Positions 15,778-22,654 of a stretch of DNA of 22,654 nucleotides are shown one piece after another. This DNA is from DATAVK01 sp036267755 (GTDB taxonomy: Bacteria; Actinomycetota; Actinomycetes; JAFAQI01). How positions within the stretch are numbered: the stretch's first letter is position 1; each line of letters opens with the position of its first letter. A program made the translations under genes and the position numbers. The stretch is from positions 1 through 22,654 of the forward strand of contig DATAVK010000088.1 in the NCBI GenBank assembly GCA_036267755.1. The letters run 5' to 3'. The notes under the pieces are model-generated. The model made no database searches. It had not been told where the DNA came from and worked only from the letters and a program-made list of their open reading frames with translations.

Positions 15778-16455
15778 TCACAGGCCGCGGGTGACGGGCG
15801 GGGCGGCGACCAGGTCCGTCAGGAACGGGTTGGTCGCGCGCTCGTGCCCGATCGTCGTGTCAGGACCGTGACCCGGCCGTACGACGGTCTCGTCGGGGAG
15901 CGCGAGCGGGACGGCCGCCAACGACTCGAGCTGCTGCTCGAACGAGCCGCCAGGCAGGTCGGTGCGCCCGATCGACCCCGCGAAGAGCAGGTCGCCGGAG
16001 AAGAACTCCGAGCCGGAGGTGAAGGTGACCGATCCCGGCGTGTGCCCGGGCGTGGAATCGACGCGCATCGACATCCCCGCGAGGCTCAGCAGCTCGCCGT
16101 CGGCGAGCTCGCGGACGTCGTCCGGCTCGGCCCACTCGAGCCTCCCGAGGATCGGCGTACCCGGGGGCATGCCAAGACCGGAGTTCGGGTTGGTGAGCAT
16201 CGCGCGGTCGGCCGGGTGGATCAGCGCCGGGACGTTCTTGGCGCCGCAGACCGGAGCGACCGACCAGGTGTGGTCGACGTGGCCGTGGGTGAGCAGCACC
16301 GCGACGGGCTGCAAGCCGAACTCCAAGAGGACGTCGTCCAGCGGACCCTCGGCACCGTGGCCAGGGTCGATGACCACGCACTGCTCGCCGCGATCAGGGG
16401 CGACCACCCAGCAGTTGGTTTGCCAGGGGCCGGCAGGGAAGCCAGCGACGAGCAC
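15778..16455 (-). CDS. Metallo-beta-lactamase-fold hydrolase (glyoxalase II-like)
   Basis: Cytosolic binuclear metal hydrolase of the glyoxalase II/YcbL-like branch. The 225-residue protein has the complete metal site: His57, His59, Asp61 and His62 in THGHVDHTW, His138 in TPGHTPGS, Asp155 in FSGDLLF and His196 in RPGHGPDT. GSIGRTDLPGGS (160-171) is the usual signature of this branch. The substrate is unknown; in actinomycetes, which lack glutathione, a mycothiol or other thioester is possible but not shown. I chose GTG at 16455 because AAGGA lies six bases upstream and the N-terminus MLVAGFPAGPWQTN fits the family. An out-of-frame ATG lies two bases before it. The gene leads into hisS and aspS, an arrangement common in actinomycetes. 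Confidence 0.93.
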   Translation of the reverse strand: MLVAGFPAGPWQTNCWVVAPDRGEQCVVIDPGHGAEGPLDDVLLEFGLQPVAVLLTHGHVDHTWSVAPVCGAKNVPALIHPADRAMLTNPNSGLGMPPGTPILGRLEWAEPDDVRELADGELLSLAGMSMRVDSTPGHTPGSVTFTSGSEFFSGDLLFAGSIGRTDLPGGSFEQQLESLAAVPLALPDETVVRPGHGPDTTIGHERATNPFLTDLVAAPPVTRGL

Positions 16456-16484
16456 ACATGATCCTTTCAGGGAGGCTTAAGGTC

Positions 16485-16490
16485 AGCCTA
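16485..16490 (-). promoter_or_regulatory. -10 candidate for the metallo-hydrolase/hisS/aspS run
   Basis: TAGGCT on the minus strand, identical to the candidate -10 of rarA, lies 29 bases before the GTG of the metallo-hydrolase gene. Transcription would start near 16478, leaving a leader of about 23 bases with the AAGGA ribosome binding site. I see no good -35 hexamer at 16-18 bases. It faces the FKBP promoter in an 89-base divergent gap. Confidence 0.35.
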
Positions 16491-16502
16491 CCGAGCGGCT
16501 CC

Positions 16503-16508
16503 TAGAAT
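16503..16508 (+). promoter_or_regulatory. -10 candidate for the FKBP gene
   Basis: TAGAAT fits the -10 pattern well. Transcription would start near 16515, with a leader of about 30 bases containing TGGAGGA six to seven bases before the GTG start. No clear TTGACA-like hexamer lies 16-18 bases upstream. The opposing -10 candidate on the minus strand is only 12 bases away, so the two promoters would share or compete for polymerase. Confidence 0.4.
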
Positions 16509-16544
16509 CGTCGCGGCCGTTTCCCTGAGCTCTGGAGGACCCAC

Positions 16545-17225
16545 GTGGCGACCAGCCGCCGCCGCGAGCGCGAGCTCGCCCGACGCCGCTTTGAACGTCG
16601 CCGACAGCGTGAGCTGGAGCGTCGGGCCAAGGCGAAGAAGCGCAGCACCTGGGCCGGAGCAGCGATCGGTACGGCGGCCGTGCTGGCCGTCGGCATCTTT
16701 CTGATCGTCCACTTCGCCGGGGGTAGCTCGTCGAAGAAACCGTCCGCCGCGGTGTCGCCGGCGGCAGCCGCGACCCCCTCCGTCACGCCGACTGCGGCGG
16801 CGGCGAAGGCACCGGTGAAGTGCGCGAAGATCTCGCCCAACCCGACCGCCAAGGGCCAGCCGACGATCCCGCAACCCAAGGGCAAGCTGACCGGCAAGCT
16901 CGTCATCAAGGACGTCAAGAAGGGCCACGGCCCGGCCGCCAAGGCAGGGTCCAGCCTGTCCGTCGACTACATCGGCGTCTCGTGTGACACCGGCAAGGTC
17001 TTCGATGCGACGTACAAGGATGGTGGCAAGCCGTTCACCGTGAAGCCGCTGGGCAAGGCCGCGGTGATCACCGGCTGGAACAAGGGGCTGATCGGAGTCA
17101 AGGCAGGCGGCATCCGGGAGCTCGTCATCCCGGCATCCGAGGCCTACGGCACCCAGGGCTCCGGCGCCATCGCTCCCAACGACACGCTGGTGTTCCTCGT
17201 CACAGTGAAGTCGGTCAAGGCCTAA
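16545..17225 (+). CDS. Membrane-anchored FKBP-type peptidyl-prolyl cis-trans isomerase
   Basis: Prolyl isomerase that probably helps fold exported proteins outside the membrane. The 226 residues start with a very charged cytoplasmic tail (Arg/Glu/Lys-rich, 1-33), one transmembrane helix (about 36-58), a Ser/Ala/Pro-rich linker (60-90), and an FKBP domain (about 115-226). The domain is recognisable from VDYIGV (140-145), VFDATY (152-157), VITGWNKGLIGVKAGGIREL (174-193), IPASEAYG (195-202) and the final LVFLVTVKSV. There is no lipobox, so the anchor is the helix. GTG at 16545 has TGGAGGA upstream. It is the only plus-strand gene, divergent from the metallo-hydrolase and convergent with a secreted protein gene. 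In mycobacteria and streptomycetes this position carries a cyclophilin with a similar charged N-terminus. Confidence 0.93.
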   Translation: MATSRRRERELARRRFERRRQRELERRAKAKKRSTWAGAAIGTAAVLAVGIFLIVHFAGGSSSKKPSAAVSPAAAATPSVTPTAAAAKAPVKCAKISPNPTAKGQPTIPQPKGKLTGKLVIKDVKKGHGPAAKAGSSLSVDYIGVSCDTGKVFDATYKDGGKPFTVKPLGKAAVITGWNKGLIGVKAGGIRELVIPASEAYGTQGSGAIAPNDTLVFLVTVKSVKA

Positions 17226-17238
17226 CCAGGCAGCCTCC

Positions 17239-17289
17239 GACTTGTCAGGGCCGCCGAGCGCGCGGATGGGCCGAGGGCCCTGACAAGTC
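17239..17289. repeat. Palindromic element, copy B (convergent gap)
   Basis: GACTTGTCAGGGCC and GGCCCTGACAAGTC form perfect 14-base arms around a 23-base loop that contains two GCCGAG repeats. The element fills most of the 72-base gap between the FKBP stop and the stop of the convergent secreted-protein gene, 13 and 8 bases from the respective stops. It is suited to act as a two-way transcription terminator, although neither strand has a T-run. It is related to copy A at 12620-12671. Confidence 0.8.
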
Positions 17290-17297
17290 GACGAGAA

Positions 17298-18728
17298 CTA
17301 CTTCTTGACCTTCAACGAGCGACCAACCGAGTAGCCGAACTGCAGGAATCCTGCGGTGTCCGCAGCGACGGCCCGGTACTTGATGTGCCCGACCTTGCTG
17401 GCCTTGATCCTGAACTTGAATGCGCCGGTCTTTGACTCCTTGGTCTTCGCCACGCTGTGCCATAGCCCATGTTCGAGCTTCTCCAGGGTGACCTTGCGGC
17501 CCTTCTTGGCCGGCCGCGCCTTACCCCTGGCCGTGATCTTCTTGCCCTTCTTGACGCTCGACTTGCTGAGTTTGAACGTGACGCTCTGCCGGGCCAGGAC
17601 CGGGTAGGCGGTGGCCTTGCCGCCGTCGGCGTTGGTGCCGAGGATGATGCCGCTGCCGGTGGCATCCAGGCCGCCGTTGAAGCTGTCGCTGTTCACGGCA
17701 TTCGAGAGCACCTGCTGGCTCGTCCAGTGGGCGCCTGTCGATGTCGACTGCTCCTCCAGGTTGTAGCTGTTCGCAGCCAAGACTGTGAAGACGTGGATCT
17801 CACCGCGCGGATCCCGATCGACCACGTAGTTCTCGGGGCCAGCGCCAGAGCCATGCGGAACCGTGTGGGCCGCGCCGAAGCTGGTCCCGTTGAACACTCG
17901 CAGCCGAACCGGCGTCGCACCTGTCGTGCTCTGGGTGAGCAGCGCATCGCCAGAAATCCCCAGGAAGTCCTCGTTCTTGAAGGTGCCGACCTTGGTGTAC
18001 GACGACGACGAGTTGAAGTTCTTGCCGGCCGCGGCGTAGCCGACAATCACTCCGTCGTCGAAGCTGCCGTCCACCACGAGTGCGCCGCCCTTGTATGAGC
18101 CGTCGCCGATGCTCTCCGCCTCCGCGCTACTTGTGATAGCCGGGGAACTAGAAGCCGGCGCGTCGACCGAGACGCTTTGCGCCTCGGCGCCATCCAGGCC
18201 GTTGTTCGGGCTGAACACAATGTCGCTGCCGACAAGGGCGGCCTCGTCGACGTCGAGAGATCCAACGTGAACCGGCGATCCGAAGACGCTGCCCCCATTC
18301 GTGGAGGTGTATAGCTCATCGCCGGTCGTTGAGTCGTAGACCAACAGCTCGACAAGTTTGGCCGACACCACAACTACCTGCGGGACGCCGTTGGTCGTGT
18401 TGCTCGCACCGCTGGGAGGCACGATCGTTGGCGACGCCGTTGCGCAGGCACGGCCCGAGCGCGGCAGGATGCAGACTTTCGTCGCACCCCGATGATCCGC
18501 GGTCGGGACGTCATAGGCCGCAAGCAGCGTGCCGCTGGGCAGGATTGCGACACTTCCGCCGCCGTTGAAGTCCTTTGCTGCCAACGTGAACGGTTTCAAC
18601 TCAGGTTGCGGTGAGCCTTTGGTGACCGAGGCGGGTCTCGCGGATGCGGAGCCGACCAAGGCGGTGGCGACGCACAACAGGCTGGCGCTGCCGACAAGAA
18701 GGGCATGGCGAACCGGACGCGGAATCAT
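17298..18728 (-). CDS. Secreted protein of unknown function with C-terminal Ig-like domain
   Basis: I do not recognise a specific family. The 476-residue protein has a clear signal peptide (RPVRHALLVGSASLLCVATA, cleavage probably after ASA at 30). A long beta-rich region (about 40-380) is rich in Ser, Gly and Asp and has recurring blocks such as GGGSVAILPSGTLLAAYD, GGSVFGSPVHVGSLDVDEAA and GDALLTQSTTGATPVRLRVF, compatible with a beta-propeller or sialidase-like fold, but no catalytic signature is evident. The last 90 or so residues are Lys-rich (LSKSSVKKGKKITARGKARP through SLKVKK) and resemble Ig-like domains at the C-termini of actinobacterial exported proteins. ATG at 18728 has AGGA six bases upstream. 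GC looks lower than in the neighbours, which may mean later acquisition. It is convergent with the FKBP gene. Confidence 0.85.
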   Translation of the reverse strand: MIPRPVRHALLVGSASLLCVATALVGSASARPASVTKGSPQPELKPFTLAAKDFNGGGSVAILPSGTLLAAYDVPTADHRGATKVCILPRSGRACATASPTIVPPSGASNTTNGVPQVVVVSAKLVELLVYDSTTGDELYTSTNGGSVFGSPVHVGSLDVDEAALVGSDIVFSPNNGLDGAEAQSVSVDAPASSSPAITSSAEAESIGDGSYKGGALVVDGSFDDGVIVGYAAAGKNFNSSSSYTKVGTFKNEDFLGISGDALLTQSTTGATPVRLRVFNGTSFGAAHTVPHGSGAGPENYVVDRDPRGEIHVFTVLAANSYNLEEQSTSTGAHWTSQQVLSNAVNSDSFNGGLDATGSGIILGTNADGGKATAYPVLARQSVTFKLSKSSVKKGKKITARGKARPAKKGRKVTLEKLEHGLWHSVAKTKESKTGAFKFRIKASKVGHIKYRAVAADTAGFLQFGYSVGRSLKVKK

Positions 18729-18821
18729 GCTTTGTCCTGATTTCTTGTGGTGCGATCCGGCCCAGCACTGGTGGTTCGGACGCTATAGCGGCGCGAGCCG
18801 GTTGGGAACCCTCACAAATGC
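18729..18821 (-). promoter_or_regulatory. 93-base gap with weak promoter candidate
   Basis: The gap between the hydrolase stop and the secreted-protein start holds GCTATAGCGT on the minus strand (18789-18780), which offers TATAGC or TAGCGT as a -10 and would give a leader of about 45 bases. No good -35 is visible and I see no strong terminator hairpin. Low confidence. Confidence 0.2.
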
Positions 18822-20852
18822 TCAGGGAGCTCGCATGCTGGCGTGCAGTCGACGACCACCCAGGTCGCCGGTCAGAACGGCGACCGCTCCTCGCTTGCGG
18901 GTGTTCCAATGGCCCGAGACCGTGCCGTCGACAGGTGATCCGGTCACCACCCGACCCGAGCGCGTCACCCGCCGCAGGGTCAGCCGGGCGGTCACCCGGT
19001 GCCCGTAGGTCGACCACACGACCCGACCGCTCACCTCGAGATCACGGGTCAGCCGAACCTTGTGCAGCCGGAACCGTACGACGTGACCGCCGCCGTAACT
19101 CCACGTTCCGCCGTACAGTCCGACGCCGACGCCTGAGTAGTTGTTGAACCAGCGGTCCTGCAGGTCGGCGACGGTCTCTGCCGCGGTCTCGGCCGCCCGG
19201 CGGCCCAGGGCGTCGACCTGGTTGCCGGATCGAGCGCCCGCCGCGGCGGTCGCTGTGAACGACTCGCGGTAGCGGCCCAGCGCCCGGACCGGCGGGACGC
19301 GATGGGCGCATTTCAGGTCCGCTGCCGTCAGGCGTCGGTTGGGATGGGCGACGAAGCGGCGCAGGATCGAGCTGCCGCAGCCGTCGGTGTCGTCCTCGGC
19401 CGTGACGTGGAAGCTGTTGGCGATGATCACCTGGTGAGACTTCGGAAACTTCGCCGCGACCAGGGCGCCCTCTGCCGGCGTGGTGATCGAGTCGAGCTCA
19501 CCGGACAGGATCAGCGTCGGCACCGAGGGATAGTGTCCGGACGGCGGCGCGGGCGGCGCGGCCGGGTGCTCGGCAGACGGCGACGGCCACTTCAGGCACC
19601 AGTTCGCCTCCTCCCACACCGAGTGCAGGTACTCCTGGATCGTGAACGGCGCGTAGACGTGCGGGTGCGTCTTCTGCTCGAGCCGAACCGCGGCCCGGTA
19701 CTCCTTGAGCCGCTTCGCCGGCGGATCCGCCATGTTGTACAGCTGCGGGTAATCCGCACACGTGACCGCCGCGTCGAGCCCTTCGCTGTACGCCGATGCC
19801 GCACCGTCGTACGAGGACGCGTCGACGTTCTCGGCCACCAACCGCAGCAACGGCTCATGGTCGCCGTGCAACGCAGACCGCAACGCGGCGGCGAACTCCC
19901 GGTAGTACTCCGGGCCGTACGTCGCGCCGAAAGCGACGGCCACCAATGCTGCCCCCGTGACGACGGCCTGGTGGCGCACACCATCGGCGTCATAGGCGAT
20001 CCCCCGGTACGGCGATCGCCGTACCTGATGGAGCACCTTGCGCAGCAGTCCCACCGGCGACCCGGCGGCTGATCGACACGCCGGCGCCCGGCGGCAAGCG
20101 GTGTCGAGCGAGTGCCGCATCGCGGGCGTCTGGGTGGGGTACCACTGGGTCTCGCCCGTGGTCGGGTAGGCGCTGTCCAGCACGATGCTGCGCACCTGGT
20201 CGGGGTGCCGCCCGGCGAACACCTCGGTGTAGAAGGTGCCGTACGAGTCGCCGTAGAGCGCGACCTTGCCGAGCTGAAGCGCCGTGATCACGGCCGACTC
20301 GTCGTCGGCGGACAGCGTGCTCCCGTAGAGGTCAGCGTGCGAGCCGAGTGAGCGCCCGCAGGCGCGCGCGGCCACGTCGTACGCGCCGTGCAGGTTCTGC
20401 AGCTTGGGGCAGTCGATCGCTGCGCTGCGTCCGGTCCCGCGCTGATCGACCAGCAACAGGTTGCGACGGTGCAACAACGAGCCGTACATCGCGGCGTAGT
20501 CCACGCCGGAGCTAGTCGTGCTGTATCCCGGGCCACCCTCGTGCGGTACGACGGTCCCGAGCACCGGATCGTGGTGATCGCTCGCCGGGACGAAGGCGAA
20601 CCCCACCGAGAGATCGCCCTTGACCTGGCCGCTCGGATCCCACGCCCTGCGGATGTGCCCGCAGTAGGCGTGCGGCATGACGGTGCAGCGTTTCAGCACC
20701 AGCGTCCCGATCCGCAGTGTCGCCGCCGAGGATCCGCCATGGGTCACCGGCAGACCAGCCGCGCCACCAGCACCAGCGGCCGCGGGGAGGGCCCAGGCTA
20801 GGCACAGCGCAGCACATAGGGACAGGACGCCGACAGCTCGAGAGCCTCGCAC
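18822..20852 (-). CDS. Exported alpha/beta hydrolase, S33/TAP-like peptidase family
   Basis: Probable exported serine hydrolase related to tripeptidyl aminopeptidases of actinomycetes. With GTG at 20852 it is 676 residues; an in-frame TTG at 20879 would add nine. Counting from the TTG, the signal peptide spans about 10-40 (VGVLSLCAALCLAWALPAAA). The oxyanion motif is HEGGPGYS (113-120), and the nucleophile is Ser212 in LYGDSYGT. The acid is Asp463 in LSGELDSIT and the base is His491 in NSFHVTAED, so the triad is complete. Several Cys pairs (157/174, 262/268, 374/428, 501/524) fit disulphides outside the cell. About 145 residues beyond the fold (540-685) are rich in beta-strand patterns and aromatic-Gly segments and are not part of the usual core. 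I prefer the GTG because TAGGGT seven bases upstream suggests a leaderless start. The gene is downstream of rel by 62 bases. Confidence 0.88.
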   Translation of the reverse strand: MRGSRAVGVLSLCAALCLAWALPAAAGAGGAAGLPVTHGGSSAATLRIGTLVLKRCTVMPHAYCGHIRRAWDPSGQVKGDLSVGFAFVPASDHHDPVLGTVVPHEGGPGYSTTSSGVDYAAMYGSLLHRRNLLLVDQRGTGRSAAIDCPKLQNLHGAYDVAARACGRSLGSHADLYGSTLSADDESAVITALQLGKVALYGDSYGTFYTEVFAGRHPDQVRSIVLDSAYPTTGETQWYPTQTPAMRHSLDTACRRAPACRSAAGSPVGLLRKVLHQVRRSPYRGIAYDADGVRHQAVVTGAALVAVAFGATYGPEYYREFAAALRSALHGDHEPLLRLVAENVDASSYDGAASAYSEGLDAAVTCADYPQLYNMADPPAKRLKEYRAAVRLEQKTHPHVYAPFTIQEYLHSVWEEANWCLKWPSPSAEHPAAPPAPPSGHYPSVPTLILSGELDSITTPAEGALVAAKFPKSHQVIIANSFHVTAEDDTDGCGSSILRRFVAHPNRRLTAADLKCAHRVPPVRALGRYRESFTATAAAGARSGNQVDALGRRAAETAAETVADLQDRWFNNYSGVGVGLYGGTWSYGGGHVVRFRLHKVRLTRDLEVSGRVVWSTYGHRVTARLTLRRVTRSGRVVTGSPVDGTVSGHWNTRKRGAVAVLTGDLGGRRLHASMRAP

Positions 20853-20859
20853 GGCGCTG

Positions 20860-20865
20860 ACCCTA
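20860..20865 (-). promoter_or_regulatory. -10 candidate, leaderless start of the alpha/beta hydrolase gene
   Basis: TAGGGT on the minus strand lies seven bases before the GTG at 20852, the same geometry as TAGGCT before rarA. There is no ribosome binding site for that GTG. The best hexamer at a 17-base spacing is TGGCTT, a poor -35; the TTGACA nearby is only eight bases from the -10 and is instead part of the alternative TTG start. Inference from position only. Confidence 0.35.
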
Positions 20866-20914
20866 GTGCCGGGTGTCAATCCAAGCCACGTCCGCGGGCG
20901 CGACCGGAGTCAGG

Positions 20915-22654
20915 TCAGGCGCCGGAGGTCACGCGATAGACGTCGTACACACCTTCGACGCCGCGGACCAACCGCAGCAGGTGACCGAGGTGCTTGGTGT
21001 CGCCCATCTCGAAGGTGAACTTCGAGATCGCGACCCGGTCGCGGGTCGTCGAGACCGCCGCCGACAGGATGTTGACGTGGGCGTCCGACAGGACCCGGGT
21101 CACGTCGGAGAGCAGCCGGTTCCGGTCAAGCGCCTCGACTTGAATCGCGACGAGGAACACCGATCCTGACGTCGGCGCCCACTCGACCTCTTGCATCCGC
21201 TCCGGCTGGGTCGACAGGCTGCCCACGTTCGGGCAGTCGTCGCGGTGGACCGAGACGCCATTGCCGCGCGTGACGAATCCGACGATCGCATCGCCCGGCA
21301 CCGGCGTGCAGCAGCGCGCGAGCTTCGCCCAGACGTCAGGCGCACCCTTCACATGTACGCCGGGATCGCCGCCAGGCCGGACCCGGGTCGTGTTGCGGGT
21401 CGGGGTCGCGGTCTCGGCGATGTCCTCGACGGCGCCCTCGGGACCACCCAGCCCGGCGACGAGGCGTTGCACCACAGACTGCGCGGACATGTGGTTTTCA
21501 CCGACTGCGGCGTACAGCGCCGACACGTCGGCGAAGCGCAGGTCACGAGCGAGCGTGACCAGGGCGTCGCCACCCATCAGGCGTTGGAGCGGCAAGCCGG
21601 CCTTGCGCATCGCACGGCTGATCGCGTCCTTGCCGAGATCGATCGCGTCCTCGCGACGCTCGCGGGCGAACCACTGACGGATCTTGTTACGGGCCCGCGG
21701 CGAGGTGACGAACGACATCCAGTCGCGGCTCGGTCCGGCAGTCTCCGCCTTGGAGGTGAAGACCTCGACCACATCGCCGTTGTCGAGCTGAGACTCGAGC
21801 GGCACCAGCCGACCGTTGACGCGCGCGCCGATACATCGGTGTCCCACCTCGGTGTGGACCGCGTAGGCAAAGTCCACCGGCGTGGCGTTCGCAGGCAGCG
21901 CGATGACGTCACCCTTGGGAGTGAAGACGAATGTTTCCTGCGCATGCAGGTCGAAGCGCAACGAGTCGAGGAACTCCCCCGGATCCTGAGTCTCCCGCTG
22001 CCAGTCGACGAGCTGGCGGAGCCACGTCATGTCCTGACCGGAGGCGCCCTGCGACTCCTTGTACTTCCAGTGGGCCGCAATGCCGTACTCCGCGCGGCGG
22101 TCCATCTGGAAGGTGCGGATCTGCACCTCGACCGGGTTGCCCTGCGGCCCGATCACGGTGGTGTGCAGCGACTGGTAGAGGGTGAACTTCGGCATCGCGA
22201 TGTAGTCCTTGAACCGGCCGGGAACCGGTGACCACAGCGTGTGGATGATCCCCAGCACGCCGTAGCAGTCGCGCTCGCTCTCCACGAGGATGCGCAGTCC
22301 CACCAGGTCGTAGATGTCGGCGAAGTCGCGACCCCGGACGATCATCTTCTGGTAGATCGAGTAGTAGTGCTTCGGACGCCCGACGACCGTCGCCTTGATC
22401 TTCGCGGCCTTGAGCTCCGCCATCACGATGTCGCTCGTCGTCGACAGGTAGGTGTCGCGCGACGGCGCGCGCTCCGCGACCAGCCGCACGATTTCGTCGT
22501 ACCGCTTCGGGTAGAGCGTCGCGAACGACAGGTCCTCGAGCTCCCACTTGATCGCGTTCATGCCCAGCCGGTGCGCCAGCGGCGCGTAGATCTCGAGGGT
22601 CTGCTTCGCGGTGCGTTGCTGCTTGTCCGGCGGCAGCCAGGACAGGGTGCGCAC
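20915..22654 (-). CDS. rel: Bifunctional (p)ppGpp synthetase/hydrolase (Rel), N-terminus cut by window edge
   Basis: Stringent-response enzyme that makes and degrades (p)ppGpp. The last 579 residues are present; the start and most of the HD hydrolase domain lie beyond the right edge. In the visible part, the end of the hydrolase region is RTAKQTLEIYAPLAHRLGMN (14-33). The synthetase follows at about 90-200, with GRPKHYYSIYQKM (92-104), DLVGLRI (116-122) and GRFKDYIAMPK (146-156). YQSLHTTV (160-167) and EVQIRT (176-181) also belong to the synthetase. The TGS domain (about 240-301) starts FVFTPKGDVIALP, and the conserved-cysteine region has RCCTPVPGD (447-455) and HRDDCPN (470-476). The C-terminal ACT domain covers about 498-575. 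All regulatory domains are present and intact. Two exported-protein genes follow it. Confidence 0.97.
   Translation of the reverse strand: MRTLSWLPPDKQQRTAKQTLEIYAPLAHRLGMNAIKWELEDLSFATLYPKRYDEIVRLVAERAPSRDTYLSTTSDIVMAELKAAKIKATVVGRPKHYYSIYQKMIVRGRDFADIYDLVGLRILVESERDCYGVLGIIHTLWSPVPGRFKDYIAMPKFTLYQSLHTTVIGPQGNPVEVQIRTFQMDRRAEYGIAAHWKYKESQGASGQDMTWLRQLVDWQRETQDPGEFLDSLRFDLHAQETFVFTPKGDVIALPANATPVDFAYAVHTEVGHRCIGARVNGRLVPLESQLDNGDVVEVFTSKAETAGPSRDWMSFVTSPRARNKIRQWFARERREDAIDLGKDAISRAMRKAGLPLQRLMGGDALVTLARDLRFADVSALYAAVGENHMSAQSVVQRLVAGLGGPEGAVEDIAETATPTRNTTRVRPGGDPGVHVKGAPDVWAKLARCCTPVPGDAIVGFVTRGNGVSVHRDDCPNVGSLSTQPERMQEVEWAPTSGSVFLVAIQVEALDRNRLLSDVTRVLSDAHVNILSAAVSTTRDRVAISKFTFEMGDTKHLGHLLRLVRGVEGVYDVYRVTSGA

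Noticed and set aside
16456..16544. T-box or other tRNA-sensing leader upstream of the hisS/aspS run
   Set aside because: The gap is only 89 bases, with no room or sequence for a T-box; no antiterminator-like bulge was found.
18346..18356. CGACAAGTTTG inside the secreted-protein gene as a third copy of the palindrome arm
   Set aside because: There is only a partial match to one arm, no complementary arm nearby, and it lies in coding sequence.

Overview
This window is a piece of a GC-rich actinomycete (Actinomycetota) chromosome. GC content is high, GTG starts are frequent (gap, tpiA, aroE, mltG, alaS, rarA, the metallo-hydrolase and the FKBP protein), genes overlap by GTGA/ATGA junctions, and the order rel - PPIase - metallo-hydrolase - hisS - aspS - rarA - alaS - ruvX - mltG - aroE is a typical actinobacterial block, also seen in mycobacteria. 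I cannot assign a genus. No rRNA, tRNA, CRISPR array, insertion sequence or integrase is visible. All genes except the FKBP protein lie on the minus strand, so the window reads biologically from right to left. No gap between genes exceeds about 125 bases.

Right part (22654-16456). The 3' three-quarters of the bifunctional (p)ppGpp synthetase/hydrolase gene (rel) is followed by two exported proteins: a large S33-type alpha/beta hydrolase and a 476-residue secreted protein of unknown function with lower GC. Convergent to these is a membrane-anchored FKBP-type prolyl isomerase. Divergent from the FKBP gene is a zinc metallo-hydrolase, followed by hisS and aspS. These three form one run, and the synthetases overlap by 4 bases.

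Middle part (12595-5551). A tight run of seven genes: rarA (AAA+ clamp-loader-like ATPase), a DUF948-type membrane protein, a small DUF6167-like membrane protein, alaS, ruvX, mltG (septal peptidoglycan lytic enzyme) and aroE. Junctions are 3-base gaps or 1- to 4-base overlaps, which implies coupled translation.

Left part (5490-1). The glycolytic run gap-pgk-tpiA sits directly behind aroE. In many actinomycetes this trio instead lies between whiA and secG, so this looks like a rearranged neighbourhood. After tpiA come a peptide-type ABC transporter permease (DppC/OppC family) and its lipoprotein solute-binding partner, which runs off the left edge. No DppB-type permease precedes the DppC gene.

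The most unusual non-coding signal is a pair of related palindromes, GACTTGTCAG...CTGACAAGTC, one immediately behind aspS and one in the convergent FKBP/secreted-protein gap. They share 24 of 26 bases over one half, so they look like two copies of a small dispersed palindromic element or a family of standardised terminators. Other points of interest are an FKBP domain where related genomes carry a cyclophilin at this locus, a eukaryote/archaea-like HisRS, an AspRS with the non-discriminating His31 signature, and probable leaderless promoters. I found no obvious new multi-gene system.
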